Source of the DNA: an uncultured SAR86 cluster bacterium
Lineage (GTDB): Bacteria; Pseudomonadota; Gammaproteobacteria; Magnimaribacterales; D2472
Assembly: GCA_902591925.1 (NCBI GenBank)
Contig: CACJCN010000004.1
Span: 79,854 to 143,853, forward strand
Reading direction: 5' to 3'
Length of the DNA: 64,000 nucleotides
Every line of letters begins with the position of its first letter. Positions within the stretch are counted from its first letter, which is position 1. The translations under genes were made by a program, and so were the position numbers. Below the pieces are notes generated by a model. It did no database searches and was not told the DNA's origin. It saw nothing but the letters and a program-made list of their open reading frames with translations. Positions 1-8,602 of this stretch are shown here, in pieces.

Positions 1-2331
1 GGTTACTTGAGCACCTGTAATCCAACCAACAGATTCTTCTTGAATATCGAAATAATTTTGAATACTCAAAGAATTTTCGTTGTCATTAAATGCAAAGTTA
101 ATTTTAGACTTGTTCATATCTAAAGAAGATGCAGTAAATGTGTATAAAGGTTCTGAACTTATTTTATTTTTAATACTACTTAATAATTCAATATATTTAT
201 TTAGATTGGCACTGCTATCAATATTTTTTGATAATTTATTTGTATTGACAATATAATTTAAACCAGAAACAAAATCGTTGGTAGCAGAGATATTATTTAT
301 CTGAGCTGCAGCATTACTCATTGAGAGAAGATGTCCATTTTGGATCAAAGATTTTTCATTATCAGAAGATATAAAGTTAAGCATATCTTTAATTCTTTTT
401 TTATCTGAAAAGTTTGAACTTATTGCAGTATCAATCATGAGATCCTGCATCTTTTTCTCATTCTCCTCTAATGATTTTGATGTTATTTTTAATCCAAGAT
501 TATGAGCAGATTGATTTTCATTTGGGATAAGAGTGAAGTTAGCAGAAATCCCGCCTGTATAGGCAGATTGAATTTTTTGTATATCCTCATAGCTCTTATC
601 TCCAAGCCCAACATCAGTTAGGGTATTTGTAAATAATGAAGCTACCTTAAATTCATCATTAGTTAATGGACTACAGGGAAGAATTATAGAATGGTATGTA
701 ATGCCATTAGTTCCAACTCTATAAAAGAAATTTTTATTATCATTTTTATAGGATTCTGACTCTGCATAACATCTCACTTTTGGAATATCTTCTTTTGTTA
801 CTTTTGGCAAAATTTCAGGATTATCTGATTGCTCTTGTCTTAATTTTAAATTTTTAGTTAATTCAATAATTCTTTTTTTGTCTTCATCTGTTAATTTTTT
901 TGATTTTTCTTCTATTTTTTTTTGTATTTTCTTTTCATTTTTTAAATTAAATTCAACATCCGGAGCAAGACAATAATTTACCCTATGTTGATTATTAATA
1001 ATTTTTTCTTTTATAAGTTTTTCAATATAGTTTTTGGTTTTAATATTTTTTTTAATCACATCAAAAGACGAATCTAAATCAAGAACTTTAAGAGGATCGT
1101 CATTATGGAGACAGGCTGGCAAACAACTCAGCATTATTTGAAGACCATATGGCATTCCAGAACCCGTTATTTCTCTTTGTTTTATTTCAAGCTGATGTAA
1201 AGAAGATTTAACAAGCTCATCAGAGACACCGTTTGAGACAATATCCTCCAAACAATCTAATATTAGTTTTTCAACTTCAATTTGCTTGTTTGAATCGACA
1301 CCTTCAAGACCTGCTGCAAAAACAAGTTCCTTATGATCTGCTTCAAGACCAGTTAATGGAGATAATGATTTACCGAGGTCGGTATTTTCTAGTGCTTTTC
1401 TAAGAGGCGATGCTGAATTATCCAATAATATATTTGATACAAGATATGATTCTAATAATTCAACTGGATTGTGGCTTTCGCCTAAGAGCCAACTTAAAAC
1501 AATGTGATGATTATTTTCATCTTCAGGCATTGGATTGTAGTACTCAGTAATCCTTTTTGGTTCAGAAATTCTATCTTCATTTTTTACATTAATAGTTTCA
1601 CTTGAGGGTTCAAAGTTTTTTAAAACATTTTTATTTATGTAATTTTGAATCTCAATTGGATTTACATTACCAAATGTAAAGAAAGTTGCATTTGAGGGGT
1701 GATAGTGTTTTCTATGAAAATTTACAAGATACTCGTGAGTAAGATCAATTATATTTTCTGGATTTCCACCACTATTATGTTTGTATGTAGAAGAACTATA
1801 TAAGTGCTTGGAAAGCCCATGCCATAATTGACTGGATATAGAACTCATAGCACCTTTCATTTCATTATATACCACTCCTTTAATCTCTAAATCATTGTTA
1901 ATATTATTGTCAGAATATTCAAGCCTATGACCTTCTTGAAGAAAATCTAACTCATCTAAATTTGGAAAAAATGAAGAATCAAGATAAACACTTAGTAAGT
2001 TGTGAAAGTCTTTTTCATTTTGTGTTGCAAAGGGATAAGCGGTCCAGTCACTAGATGTAAAAGCATTCATAAAAGTATTTAATGACCTTCTTATCATCAT
2101 AAAAAAAGGATCTCTTACTGGATATTTTCTTGAACCACAAAGGGCAGTGTGTTCGAGAATGTGAGCGACTCCCGTTGAGTCTTCTGGAATAGTCCTGAAT
2201 GCAACCATAAACACCTTTTCGTCACTTTTAGAATCAAGGTGAATATGCTTGCAATTGAATTCAGATTCAGTATATATTTGTGCATTAAGGTCTAATAATT
2301 TTATATATTTTTGATCTTCTAAATTAAACAT
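1..2331 (-). CDS. M16C insulinase-family metallopeptidase, PreP/Cym1-like (partial, C-terminus outside window)
   Basis: The open frame on the minus strand runs without a stop from ATG at 2331 to the window edge (777 codons visible). Near residue 60 it carries HILEH, the inverted zinc motif HxxEH of M16 peptidases, followed by ALCGSRKYPVRDPF, which is typical of the presequence protease (PreP/Cym1/M16C) branch. Full-length family members have about 950-1000 residues, so the last fifth is missing. PreP enzymes degrade short unstructured peptides in a closed chamber; a cytoplasmic or periplasmic peptide-scavenging role is inference. No signal peptide is seen. Only 18 bp separate it from the divergent lipoprotein gene, and no clear Shine-Dalgarno precedes the start. 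Confidence 0.9.
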   Translation of the reverse strand, partial: MFNLEDQKYIKLLDLNAQIYTESEFNCKHIHLDSKSDEKVFMVAFRTIPEDSTGVAHILEHTALCGSRKYPVRDPFFMMIRRSLNTFMNAFTSSDWTAYPFATQNEKDFHNLLSVYLDSSFFPNLDELDFLQEGHRLEYSDNNINNDLEIKGVVYNEMKGAMSSISSQLWHGLSKHLYSSSTYKHNSGGNPENIIDLTHEYLVNFHRKHYHPSNATFFTFGNVNPIEIQNYINKNVLKNFEPSSETINVKNEDRISEPKRITEYYNPMPEDENNHHIVLSWLLGESHNPVELLESYLVSNILLDNSASPLRKALENTDLGKSLSPLTGLEADHKELVFAAGLEGVDSNKQIEVEKLILDCLEDIVSNGVSDELVKSSLHQLEIKQREITGSGMPYGLQIMLSCLPACLHNDDPLKVLDLDSSFDVIKKNIKTKNYIEKLIKEKIINNQHRVNYCLAPDVEFNLKNEKKIQKKIEEKSKKLTDEDKKRIIELTKNLKLRQEQSDNPEILPKVTKEDIPKVRCYAESESYKNDNKNFFYRVGTNGITYHSIILPCSPLTNDEFKVASLFTNTLTDVGLGDKSYEDIQKIQSAYTGGISANFTLIPNENQSAHNLGLKITSKSLEENEKKMQDLMIDTAISSNFSDKKRIKDMLNFISSDNEKSLIQNGHLLSMSNAAAQINNISATNDFVSGLNYIVNTNKLSKNIDSSANLNKYIELLSSIKNKISSEPLYTFTASSLDMNKSKINFAFNDNENSLSIQNYFDIQEESVGWITGAQVT

Positions 2332-2349
2332 ATTTTACAAAAAAAATTT

Positions 2350-2862
2350 ATGAAAAAAATTACATCACTTTTAAGTTTGGTAATATTAATTGGGTGCTCA
2401 ACAACTCAATCTAATATCAAAACGGATTCAGTTGAGACTTTCAATCTAGCTAATTATAACGAATTTAACATAAAGTTAAATAATTCTGCACTCTCAGCTG
2501 AGATTAATCCAATTGTATTAGAACGTTTTAAAGATAATCTTAAAAATGCTATAGAAATGAGAGGCCTTGAATTCAACAAGAACTCCAATATTGTATTTGA
2601 TATTAATTTCACCACAAAAGAAACAGTAGAGTCTGATCGAATGAATTATTACTATTCAAGATATTATTGGGACTATTATATGCTAAGAGACGACGTTTAT
2701 AATGTTACTCAAAACATCTTAAGGGTAAATTTACGAGATATTGAAAAGGATAAGACGCTCTGGACTGTTGTTACAGTTTGGAGAGATGGCTCCAATAGAT
2801 CCATTTCATATGATGATGCTTCAAATATGCTTGTTGATGAAATAATGATTAGCTTTTTATAG
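2350..2862 (+). CDS. Putative lipoprotein, DUF4136-like
   Basis: This 170-residue protein begins with a lipoprotein signal (MKKITSLLSLVILIGC, lipobox LIGC), so it is probably anchored in the envelope. The body has a Tyr-rich stretch (YYYSRYYWDYY) and then NILRVNLRDIEKDKTLW, resembling the 'D..t..lvW.g' ending of DUF4136 lipoproteins; this family call is tentative. The catalytic or binding role is unknown. It lies 9 bp upstream of a second lipoprotein gene and is probably co-transcribed with it. There is no good Shine-Dalgarno. Confidence 0.75.
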   Translation: MKKITSLLSLVILIGCSTTQSNIKTDSVETFNLANYNEFNIKLNNSALSAEINPIVLERFKDNLKNAIEMRGLEFNKNSNIVFDINFTTKETVESDRMNYYYSRYYWDYYMLRDDVYNVTQNILRVNLRDIEKDKTLWTVVTVWRDGSNRSISYDDASNMLVDEIMISFL

Positions 2863-2871
2863 CATTTCATT

Positions 2872-4590
2872 TTGTTAAAAAAATTTTTTTTATTTTCTAT
2901 TTTATTGGCTCTGATTGGCTGCTCTCAATCAGAAGATATACAAATCAATATTCCTATCACATCTGAAGTTGAAAACTTAATATCACATTCTGAGGAATTT
3001 AAACAACAAGTTTTATCTTATGAAACTCCGGGTGGAAGAATACATTTTGCGATTGGATTTGGTATTGCAAACTCAATAATGGTAGAGGGTGAAGATGGAA
3101 ATATAATTATTGATGCTGCTGATAGTATTTATGAAGCTGAAAAAATATATCAACTCTTTAGTCAAAAAAATTCAAATCCAATTAAAGCAATTATTTACAC
3201 TCATAATCATGGTGACCATACTTTTGGTGCACAGTATTATTTAAATATACAGGAAGAAAAACCAAAAATTATTTCTCATGAAGATACTGACTTTTATGTT
3301 CAAAGGATTCTTGGGATTCTTAATCCAATAATAACTGTTAGAAGCTCGAGAATGTTTGGAACACTTCTGCCAGAGGAGGACTTAATCAATGTTGGAATAG
3401 GTCCAAATCTTAGCGTTTCTAAATCGCCTACAGGATATGTTAAGCCTGATATGACATTTAAAGACGAATTAAAGCTTAATATTTCTGGTATTGAGATTGA
3501 ACTATATCATGCGCCAGGAGAAACAAATGACCAAATCTTTGTATGGTTACCAAATCATAAATCTTTAATGCCAGGAGACAATATATATAAAACATTTCCA
3601 AATTTATATACGATTAGGGGTACCTCTCATCGCGATGTTACTGGTTGGATTGAGAGTATAGACCGGATGAAAAAATATAACTCTGAATTTCTATTTCCTA
3701 GCCACACTCTACCAATAATTGGTAAAAATAATATTAAAGATGCATTAAATATTTATAGAGATGCAATTCAGTATATTCATGATCAAACAATAAGATTAAT
3801 GAATCAAGGTTTATACCCTGATGAAATTGCAGATCAAATTCAACTACCAAAAAATATCTCTGATTCTCCTTATTTATATGAATTTTACGGAACTGTAAGA
3901 TGGTCTGTGAAAAGTATTTTCAATGGATATTTAGGATGGTTCAGTGGAAATCCATCTGAATTGGATCCTCTTTCAAGAGAAGAGAAAGCAAAAAGAATAT
4001 CAAATCTTGCAGGAGGAAATGAAGCATTATTTGAAGAGTTACGCCATTCTGTTAAAAATAAAGACATGCAATGGGCACTTGAACTAAGTGATTATTTTAT
4101 TTCCTTAGATCAATTTACTAATGAGGTCAAACAATTAAGAATTCAAGCATTAACTTATGAAGCTGCAAGATCTTCTAATCCAAATAAAAGAAATTATTTT
4201 TTATCATCTGCATATGAATTAGCTGATAATTTAGAAGAAATATCATTACTTGATAGAACTTCAGAAGAATTACTAAAACATATCTCAATAAATACTTTGT
4301 TTGATGTTTTATCAACAAGATATAATCCTGAAAATAATTTTGATGAAAATTATATTGCTTGTTTTAATTTTCATTCAGGATCTTCTAAAAAAATCATCCT
4401 CAGAAATAAAGTTGCAGTCATTAGTAATGAGATTGAAAAGATTTGCGATTTATCTATTAGAATGAGCCAGTTAGAATTTAAAAAGATCCTTACTGGTCTG
4501 TCAAATCCAATAACATCTATTGGTAATGGTGATATTGAGATTAATGGAGACTCTGTAACATTCTTACAGTTTCTGAGTGTTTTTAGATAG
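2872..4590 (+). CDS. Alkyl/aryl sulfatase, metallo-beta-lactamase fold (SdsA/BDS1-like lipoprotein)
   Basis: The 572-residue protein starts at TTG and has a lipobox (ALIGC, Cys17). The metal motif THNHGDH is at residues 110-116, and GDNIYKTFPNLYTIRGT followed by RD matches the signature of SdsA-type alkyl sulfatases. A helical dimerisation region (about 300-430) and a C-terminal SCP2-like part (about 450-572) follow in the usual order. Family members hydrolyse primary alkyl sulfates such as SDS to alcohol plus sulfate; the lipobox suggests a periplasm-facing location. It is convergent with two acyl-CoA dehydrogenases that could degrade the released chain after oxidation (inference). Substrate is not determined. 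Confidence 0.85.
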   Translation: MLKKFFLFSILLALIGCSQSEDIQINIPITSEVENLISHSEEFKQQVLSYETPGGRIHFAIGFGIANSIMVEGEDGNIIIDAADSIYEAEKIYQLFSQKNSNPIKAIIYTHNHGDHTFGAQYYLNIQEEKPKIISHEDTDFYVQRILGILNPIITVRSSRMFGTLLPEEDLINVGIGPNLSVSKSPTGYVKPDMTFKDELKLNISGIEIELYHAPGETNDQIFVWLPNHKSLMPGDNIYKTFPNLYTIRGTSHRDVTGWIESIDRMKKYNSEFLFPSHTLPIIGKNNIKDALNIYRDAIQYIHDQTIRLMNQGLYPDEIADQIQLPKNISDSPYLYEFYGTVRWSVKSIFNGYLGWFSGNPSELDPLSREEKAKRISNLAGGNEALFEELRHSVKNKDMQWALELSDYFISLDQFTNEVKQLRIQALTYEAARSSNPNKRNYFLSSAYELADNLEEISLLDRTSEELLKHISINTLFDVLSTRYNPENNFDENYIACFNFHSGSSKKIILRNKVAVISNEIEKICDLSIRMSQLEFKKILTGLSNPITSIGNGDIEINGDSVTFLQFLSVFR

Positions 4591-4592
4591 AT

Positions 4593-5816
4593 TTAAGAAT
4601 TACCAGATGGTATGTCCTTAAATGCAACACCTTTATCTGCTCTTGGATCTTGGGGCAAACCTAGGACTCTTTCAGCAATAATATTCCTTAAGATTTCATC
4701 AGTTCCACCGGCAATTCTTAATCCTGGTGCTCCCAACCATGCATTTTGAAAGCCTCTGATATCATCATTTTCAGTCTTGAGCATTCCAGCCATATCTAAT
4801 GAGTCAATTCCAAAGTTTCCTATATCTTGAAGTTTTCCTGCACTTACAATTTTTGTTATTGATGCCTCAGGCCCAGGTGTTTCACCCCTTGATAAAGCTG
4901 ACATAGTTCTTAATTTTGTATTTTTTAAACCACTTTTTTCACAATACCAATCAGCAATAGATTCTCTTGCAGCACTATTATTGAGTAATGGTTCTCCAAG
5001 ATTGTCTTGATTTTTTGCCCATCTAAAAGCATCTTCAACATCTGCTCCGCCAGCATCGCCGACAGCAAGTCTCTCATTCATCAAAGTTGTAATTGCTACT
5101 TTCCAACCATCTCCAATTTCTCCAAGTCTTTGAGAATCAGGAATTTCAACATCTGTAAAGTAAACTTCATTGAAACTTGAACCCCCAGTAATTTGTTTGA
5201 TTGGCTTTACCTCAATACCTGGAGATTTCATATCAACAAAGAAAAATGTCATTCCTTTGTGTTTTTCAATATTTGGATCGTGTCTTACAACAAGAATTCC
5301 AAAGTCAGAAAAGTGAGCTCCAGATGTCCATACTTTTTGTCCATTAATAATCCATTTATCACCATCTTTTACTGCTTTACTTCTTAGCCCTGCAACATCA
5401 GATCCCGCTGAAGGTTCTGAAAATAGTTGGCACCATATTTCTTTGCCCTCAGCCATTGGAGGCAGATATCTTTCTTTTTGCTCTTCAGTAGCATATTCCA
5501 TCATCACAGGACCACACATACCTAACCCAATTTCAAATATACCTTTGGGCACGTCAAATTTTGACTCTTCATTAGCCCATATAATCCTTTCCATAGAAGA
5601 TGCACCAATACCTCCATATTCCTTGGGCCAATGAAGCATTGCCCAGCCTGCGTCATACTTCTTTTTTTGCCATTCTTTGGCTGCTTTCATCTTATCTTTA
5701 TTGGCAAAATCATCATTCTGAGGAGTGGAGTCATCTTTTGGAGATGCATTCTTTTCAAGCCAGTCTCTGCATTTTTTTCTAAATTTTGCTTCTTCTTGTG
5801 TATCTTTAAAATCCAT
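4593..5816 (-). CDS. Acyl-CoA dehydrogenase, large chain of an adjacent pair
   Basis: A 407-residue flavoenzyme with the N-terminal helical domain, the middle beta domain (FSEPSAGSDVAGL, then WIINGQKVWTSGAH) and a C-terminal helical domain ending GGTDEILRNIIAERVLGLP. It should oxidise an acyl-CoA to the 2-enoyl-CoA, passing electrons to ETF. The position of the usual catalytic Glu in YEGT is Gly here (AGGT), so the base must lie elsewhere, as in IVD/LCAD-like or heteromeric enzymes. The next gene upstream in the operon (9-bp gap) is a second, shorter acyl-CoA dehydrogenase, the arrangement of alpha2beta2 FadE pairs of steroid side-chain catabolism. Substrate is unknown. Confidence 0.93.
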   Translation of the reverse strand: MDFKDTQEEAKFRKKCRDWLEKNASPKDDSTPQNDDFANKDKMKAAKEWQKKKYDAGWAMLHWPKEYGGIGASSMERIIWANEESKFDVPKGIFEIGLGMCGPVMMEYATEEQKERYLPPMAEGKEIWCQLFSEPSAGSDVAGLRSKAVKDGDKWIINGQKVWTSGAHFSDFGILVVRHDPNIEKHKGMTFFFVDMKSPGIEVKPIKQITGGSSFNEVYFTDVEIPDSQRLGEIGDGWKVAITTLMNERLAVGDAGGADVEDAFRWAKNQDNLGEPLLNNSAARESIADWYCEKSGLKNTKLRTMSALSRGETPGPEASITKIVSAGKLQDIGNFGIDSLDMAGMLKTENDDIRGFQNAWLGAPGLRIAGGTDEILRNIIAERVLGLPQDPRADKGVAFKDIPSGNS

Positions 5817-5825
5817 ATTTAATTC

Positions 5826-6938
5826 CTAGTTAATATTTGATTGCTCTAGACTTGTTACTAATTTTTCTCTCCAGTTACTGAGAGACCCTAAATTTAATGA
5901 TAAAAGTTTTGATCGTCTGTAAAACATATGACAATCATATTCCCATGTAAATCCATTACCTCCATGAGTTTGAATATTTTCTTTTGAGCATAATTGGAAA
6001 GCTTTTGTTGAGCTTACTCTTGCTGTCGCAGATGCTGATGCGAGATCTGATGAATTTGTTGATAATGCCCATGCAGCATAATAACAATTTGACTTTGCCA
6101 AAGTTAAGGCAATATACATGTCAGCTAATTTATGTTTTATTGCTTGATATGATCCAATAGGGCGACCAAAAGCATACCTTTCTTTTGCGTAATTAACTGC
6201 CATATCAAGAGCAGCTTGAGATCCACCAATTTGCTCGTAGCTAAATAATACTGCAGCTTGATTAATTAATGTTTCATATAAATCCCAACCCGATACAGCA
6301 TCACCAAGTAGTTGAGAATCCACATTGTCAAATGTAATTGAAAAATGACCTCTGCTTTCATCGATATTTTCTTGATGTTCTACTGAAACCCCCTCAGAAG
6401 TTAAATCAACTATATTGAGACTGACACCCTTATTAGATTTTGCAACGACAATTACATGAGTTGCAATTCCGGCATCTGGAACTGCAATTTTTTTTCCATT
6501 TATCTTCCCATTATTACAAGTAACATTAATATTTTCAGCAATAGGTGCAAAAAATTCTTCTGTTACTGCAATAGTTCCGATTGCATCTCCACTTATTAAT
6601 TGTGGAAGAAGCTCTTTTTTTATTTCATCACTTCCATAAATGATTAAAGCCTCTGTAAATAAATAAACTGAAGAGGAGAAAGGAACTGGTGCTAAGAATC
6701 TTCCAAGTTCTTCAGCAATAACGCATAGTTCAAGATGCCCAAGACCTAAACCTCCATATTCTTCAGGGATTCTTATGCCTGTCCAGCCTAAAGCAACAAT
6801 TTTTTTCCATAATTCTTCATCAATATGTGACTCATTTTCAAGGACATTTCTATTTCTTGCTAAAGCGTTCTCTTTTTCAAGAAACTTTCTTGCTTCTTCT
6901 TTGAGAAATTTTTGGTCATCTGAAAAGTCTAAATTCAT
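5826..6938 (-). CDS. Acyl-CoA dehydrogenase, small chain of an adjacent pair
   Basis: This 370-residue acyl-CoA dehydrogenase has the N-terminal signature IRIPEEYGGLGLGHLELCVI and a C-terminal helix pair with YAFGRPIGSYQAIKHKLADM and QTHGGNGFTWEYD. The middle domain (residues about 120-210) is poorly conserved and lacks the usual flavin-contact TEPxxGSD; instead it reads AVTEEFFAPIAENI. That degeneration is common in the non-canonical chain of two-gene heteromeric dehydrogenases. It is first in a two-gene operon with the 407-residue chain. I infer one heterotetrameric enzyme; separate homomeric enzymes remain possible. Confidence 0.9.
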   Translation of the reverse strand: MNLDFSDDQKFLKEEARKFLEKENALARNRNVLENESHIDEELWKKIVALGWTGIRIPEEYGGLGLGHLELCVIAEELGRFLAPVPFSSSVYLFTEALIIYGSDEIKKELLPQLISGDAIGTIAVTEEFFAPIAENINVTCNNGKINGKKIAVPDAGIATHVIVVAKSNKGVSLNIVDLTSEGVSVEHQENIDESRGHFSITFDNVDSQLLGDAVSGWDLYETLINQAAVLFSYEQIGGSQAALDMAVNYAKERYAFGRPIGSYQAIKHKLADMYIALTLAKSNCYYAAWALSTNSSDLASASATARVSSTKAFQLCSKENIQTHGGNGFTWEYDCHMFYRRSKLLSLNLGSLSNWREKLVTSLEQSNIN

Positions 6939-7006
6939 ATATAAGTTTAAGTTAAGGTAAAATAAACAATTATTATATGCTAATTATTGTTGAATTTTAA
7001 TTATCT

Positions 7007-7660
7007 ATGGCCAGCAAGCTTAAAATAAAAAAAAGATTACCATCTTATCTAAAAAGATCTTCAAATGGAGGACTTTTAGTTGGGTTTATTTATGTAATAA
7101 GTTTTATGAGCATATTATTTTTGGCTTTATGGCAAACTTTTGAATCTGAAAAAAATGAATCTTCTTTAAATTCAATTGAAGGAAGGATCACTTTAATTGA
7201 GGAGCAAATAAATATTGTCGATGAGATTAATAATGATTCTATGACTGATATAACGACTTCAATTCAATTTTTAGATAAAGAAATAAGAAAATTATGGGAC
7301 TTAAGTAACAAACGAAACAAAGTTGATATTCAAAAATTAAATGAGCAAACTATAGAAATTGAAAATCTTTTATCAGATATAAAAAATGATATTGAAGAAA
7401 ATCAAAATAATCTTTCTTTAATGCAACAAGATATTACAAAAAACATTGTTAAAATAGATGAATTAGAAATATCTTCACAGGATTTAATATCACTTCAGTT
7501 GAATCTTTCAAATATTGATACTCAATTAATTTTATTAGAAGATTCAGTCCAAGCATTAAACAATTATAGAAATCAACTTAATCAGGTAATTTTAGAGATT
7601 CAAACTAATATTTCGAATGTTGAGAAATCTATTGCAAATGAAAAACTTGTTGAAAATTAA
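7007..7660 (+). CDS. Single-pass membrane protein with long coiled coil, unknown function
   Basis: The 217-residue product has a basic N-terminus (KLKIKKRLPSYLKR), one membrane segment at about residues 23-44, and then about 170 residues of heptad-rich, Asn/Glu/Lys-rich coiled coil with repeated 'IE.LL.DI...I' spacing. The topology suggests an inner-membrane anchor with the coil in the periplasm. I recognise no family. It is followed after 21 bp by two small membrane-protein genes and may form a module with them. Confidence 0.75.
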   Translation: MASKLKIKKRLPSYLKRSSNGGLLVGFIYVISFMSILFLALWQTFESEKNESSLNSIEGRITLIEEQINIVDEINNDSMTDITTSIQFLDKEIRKLWDLSNKRNKVDIQKLNEQTIEIENLLSDIKNDIEENQNNLSLMQQDITKNIVKIDELEISSQDLISLQLNLSNIDTQLILLEDSVQALNNYRNQLNQVILEIQTNISNVEKSIANEKLVEN

Positions 7661-7681
7661 TATTTTTTTTAATATGCATCA

Positions 7682-7894
7682 ATGAATAAATTTGTTTTAC
7701 AAGTTTTTTTATTTTTAGCATTTGTACCTCTGGCAGTATTAATTGGCTATGGAATTCTTGTAATCGCACCAATCTTTTGCTGTTTTCTTGCTATAAATTC
7801 GTACAAGTTGAATAATTTTAAAGAAATGTATGTATGGATGGCATTCGGTGGTCTATCATTTATTTTAGCTTTATATATGTTGGGTATTTTATGA
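7682..7894 (+). CDS. Small membrane protein, unknown
   Basis: A 70-residue, almost wholly hydrophobic protein with two predicted membrane segments (about residues 4-37 and 47-68). Its TGA stop overlaps the ATG of the next gene (ATGA at 7891), a typical sign of translational coupling. No family recognised. Confidence 0.65.
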   Translation: MNKFVLQVFLFLAFVPLAVLIGYGILVIAPIFCCFLAINSYKLNNFKEMYVWMAFGGLSFILALYMLGIL

Positions 7895-8292
7895 CAGCTT
7901 TGATAACGAGAGGATATTTAATTTTAGTTGCTTTATTTTCTCTAGTTCTTGGATTTTACATGATGTTTGCTCCTGACGTTAACAGCATTCTGTTAACATT
8001 TTATGTAGAAGAGGACCAAAAAAACTTAACAACCTTTATTAGAACAATTTCGGGTTTGTTTGCTGCAGGAGGATATATTTTATTAAGATTTGTTTTTTCC
8101 TCCTCTAGAGTTCAACTTGGCACAGTTCTTATTTATTTAGTTGGTTTTATGTTGGTAGGTAAATTTTCTGGATTTTTGTATGAGGGAATTTCTCCTAGAT
8201 CTTTAATAATTTTTTTCATTGGCTTAATAACTTTTTTTATTTTGTTAATAGAAAGGCGGAAAAGAAGAAATCAAATTTCATACGATCTATAA
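7891..8292 (+). CDS. Four-helix membrane protein, DUF4345-like
   Basis: The open frame extends upstream to 7834, but the ATG at 7891, overlapping the stop of the previous gene as ATGA, gives a sensible membrane N-terminus (MTALITRGYLILVALFSLV) and is chosen here (133 residues). Four membrane segments are visible, and the protein ends in a basic tail (ERRKRRNQ). The layout 'L.lG.y.m..p' then 'RtisGlfaagGyil' resembles DUF4345 proteins, as does the gene at 14347; the match is tentative and the function unknown. Confidence 0.7.
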   Translation: MTALITRGYLILVALFSLVLGFYMMFAPDVNSILLTFYVEEDQKNLTTFIRTISGLFAAGGYILLRFVFSSSRVQLGTVLIYLVGFMLVGKFSGFLYEGISPRSLIIFFIGLITFFILLIERRKRRNQISYDL

Positions 8293-8341
8293 AAGGAATT
8301 TATAACAAATATATATTTAAATCTATATAATCTCAATTTCT

Positions 8342-8426
8342 GGGGATGTGGTGGAACTGGTAGACACGCTTGGCTTAGAACCAAGTGCCGCAAGGCGTGG
8401 GGGTTCGACTCCCTCCATCCCTACCA
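8342..8426 (+). tRNA. tRNA-Leu (anticodon TAG)
   Basis: A full cloverleaf with the long variable arm of class II tRNAs is visible. The acceptor stem is GGGGATG/CATCCCT, the anticodon loop is CTTAGAA (TAG), the T arm is GGGTTCGACTCCC, and the 3' CCA is encoded. It reads CUN leucine codons, mainly CUA. A weak hairpin plus T run follows at once. Confidence 0.95.
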
Positions 8427-8429
8427 CTT

Positions 8430-8453
8430 AGGTATAGAAAATATATACTTTTT
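8430..8453 (+). terminator. Weak hairpin with T run after tRNA-Leu
   Basis: AGGTATA and TATACTT can pair (one G-U) around a 7-base loop, and five Ts follow. The stem is AT-rich, so it is a modest intrinsic terminator for the tRNA transcript. Confidence 0.4.
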
Positions 8454-8531
8454 AAAAAAAAGAGCTAGATATAAGCATTGAAGTATATATACTAGAAGCA
8501 ATGTATATTAAAAACTCACATAGAGTTCGGG

Positions 8532-8590
8532 AGCTGTTATACTAGCTGGGCTTTATGTGTAATTAACCCGGCATATGCTGGGTTTTTTTT
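8532..8590 (+). promoter_or_regulatory. Candidate attenuator leader of the TonB-receptor gene
   Basis: An intrinsic terminator lies directly before the receptor gene: AACCCGGC (8565-8572), loop ATAT, GCTGGGTT (8577-8584), then T8, ending 12 bases before the ATG at 8603. The hexamer GCTGGG also occurs upstream at 8545-8550, so CCCGGC can pair with either copy, which would be antiterminator or terminator. AGCT at 8532 can in turn pair with AGCT at 8544. Mutually exclusive pairings are the layout of transcription attenuation. The ligand or trigger is unknown. The alternative is a small RNA that simply ends here. Confidence 0.5.
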
Positions 8591-8602
8591 TGAGAGGATA
8601 TT

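Noticed and set aside
8432..8602. Cobalamin or TPP riboswitch before the TonB receptor
   Set aside because: The leader is too short and lacks the B12-box or TPP core; only the terminator/antiterminator pairing is supported.
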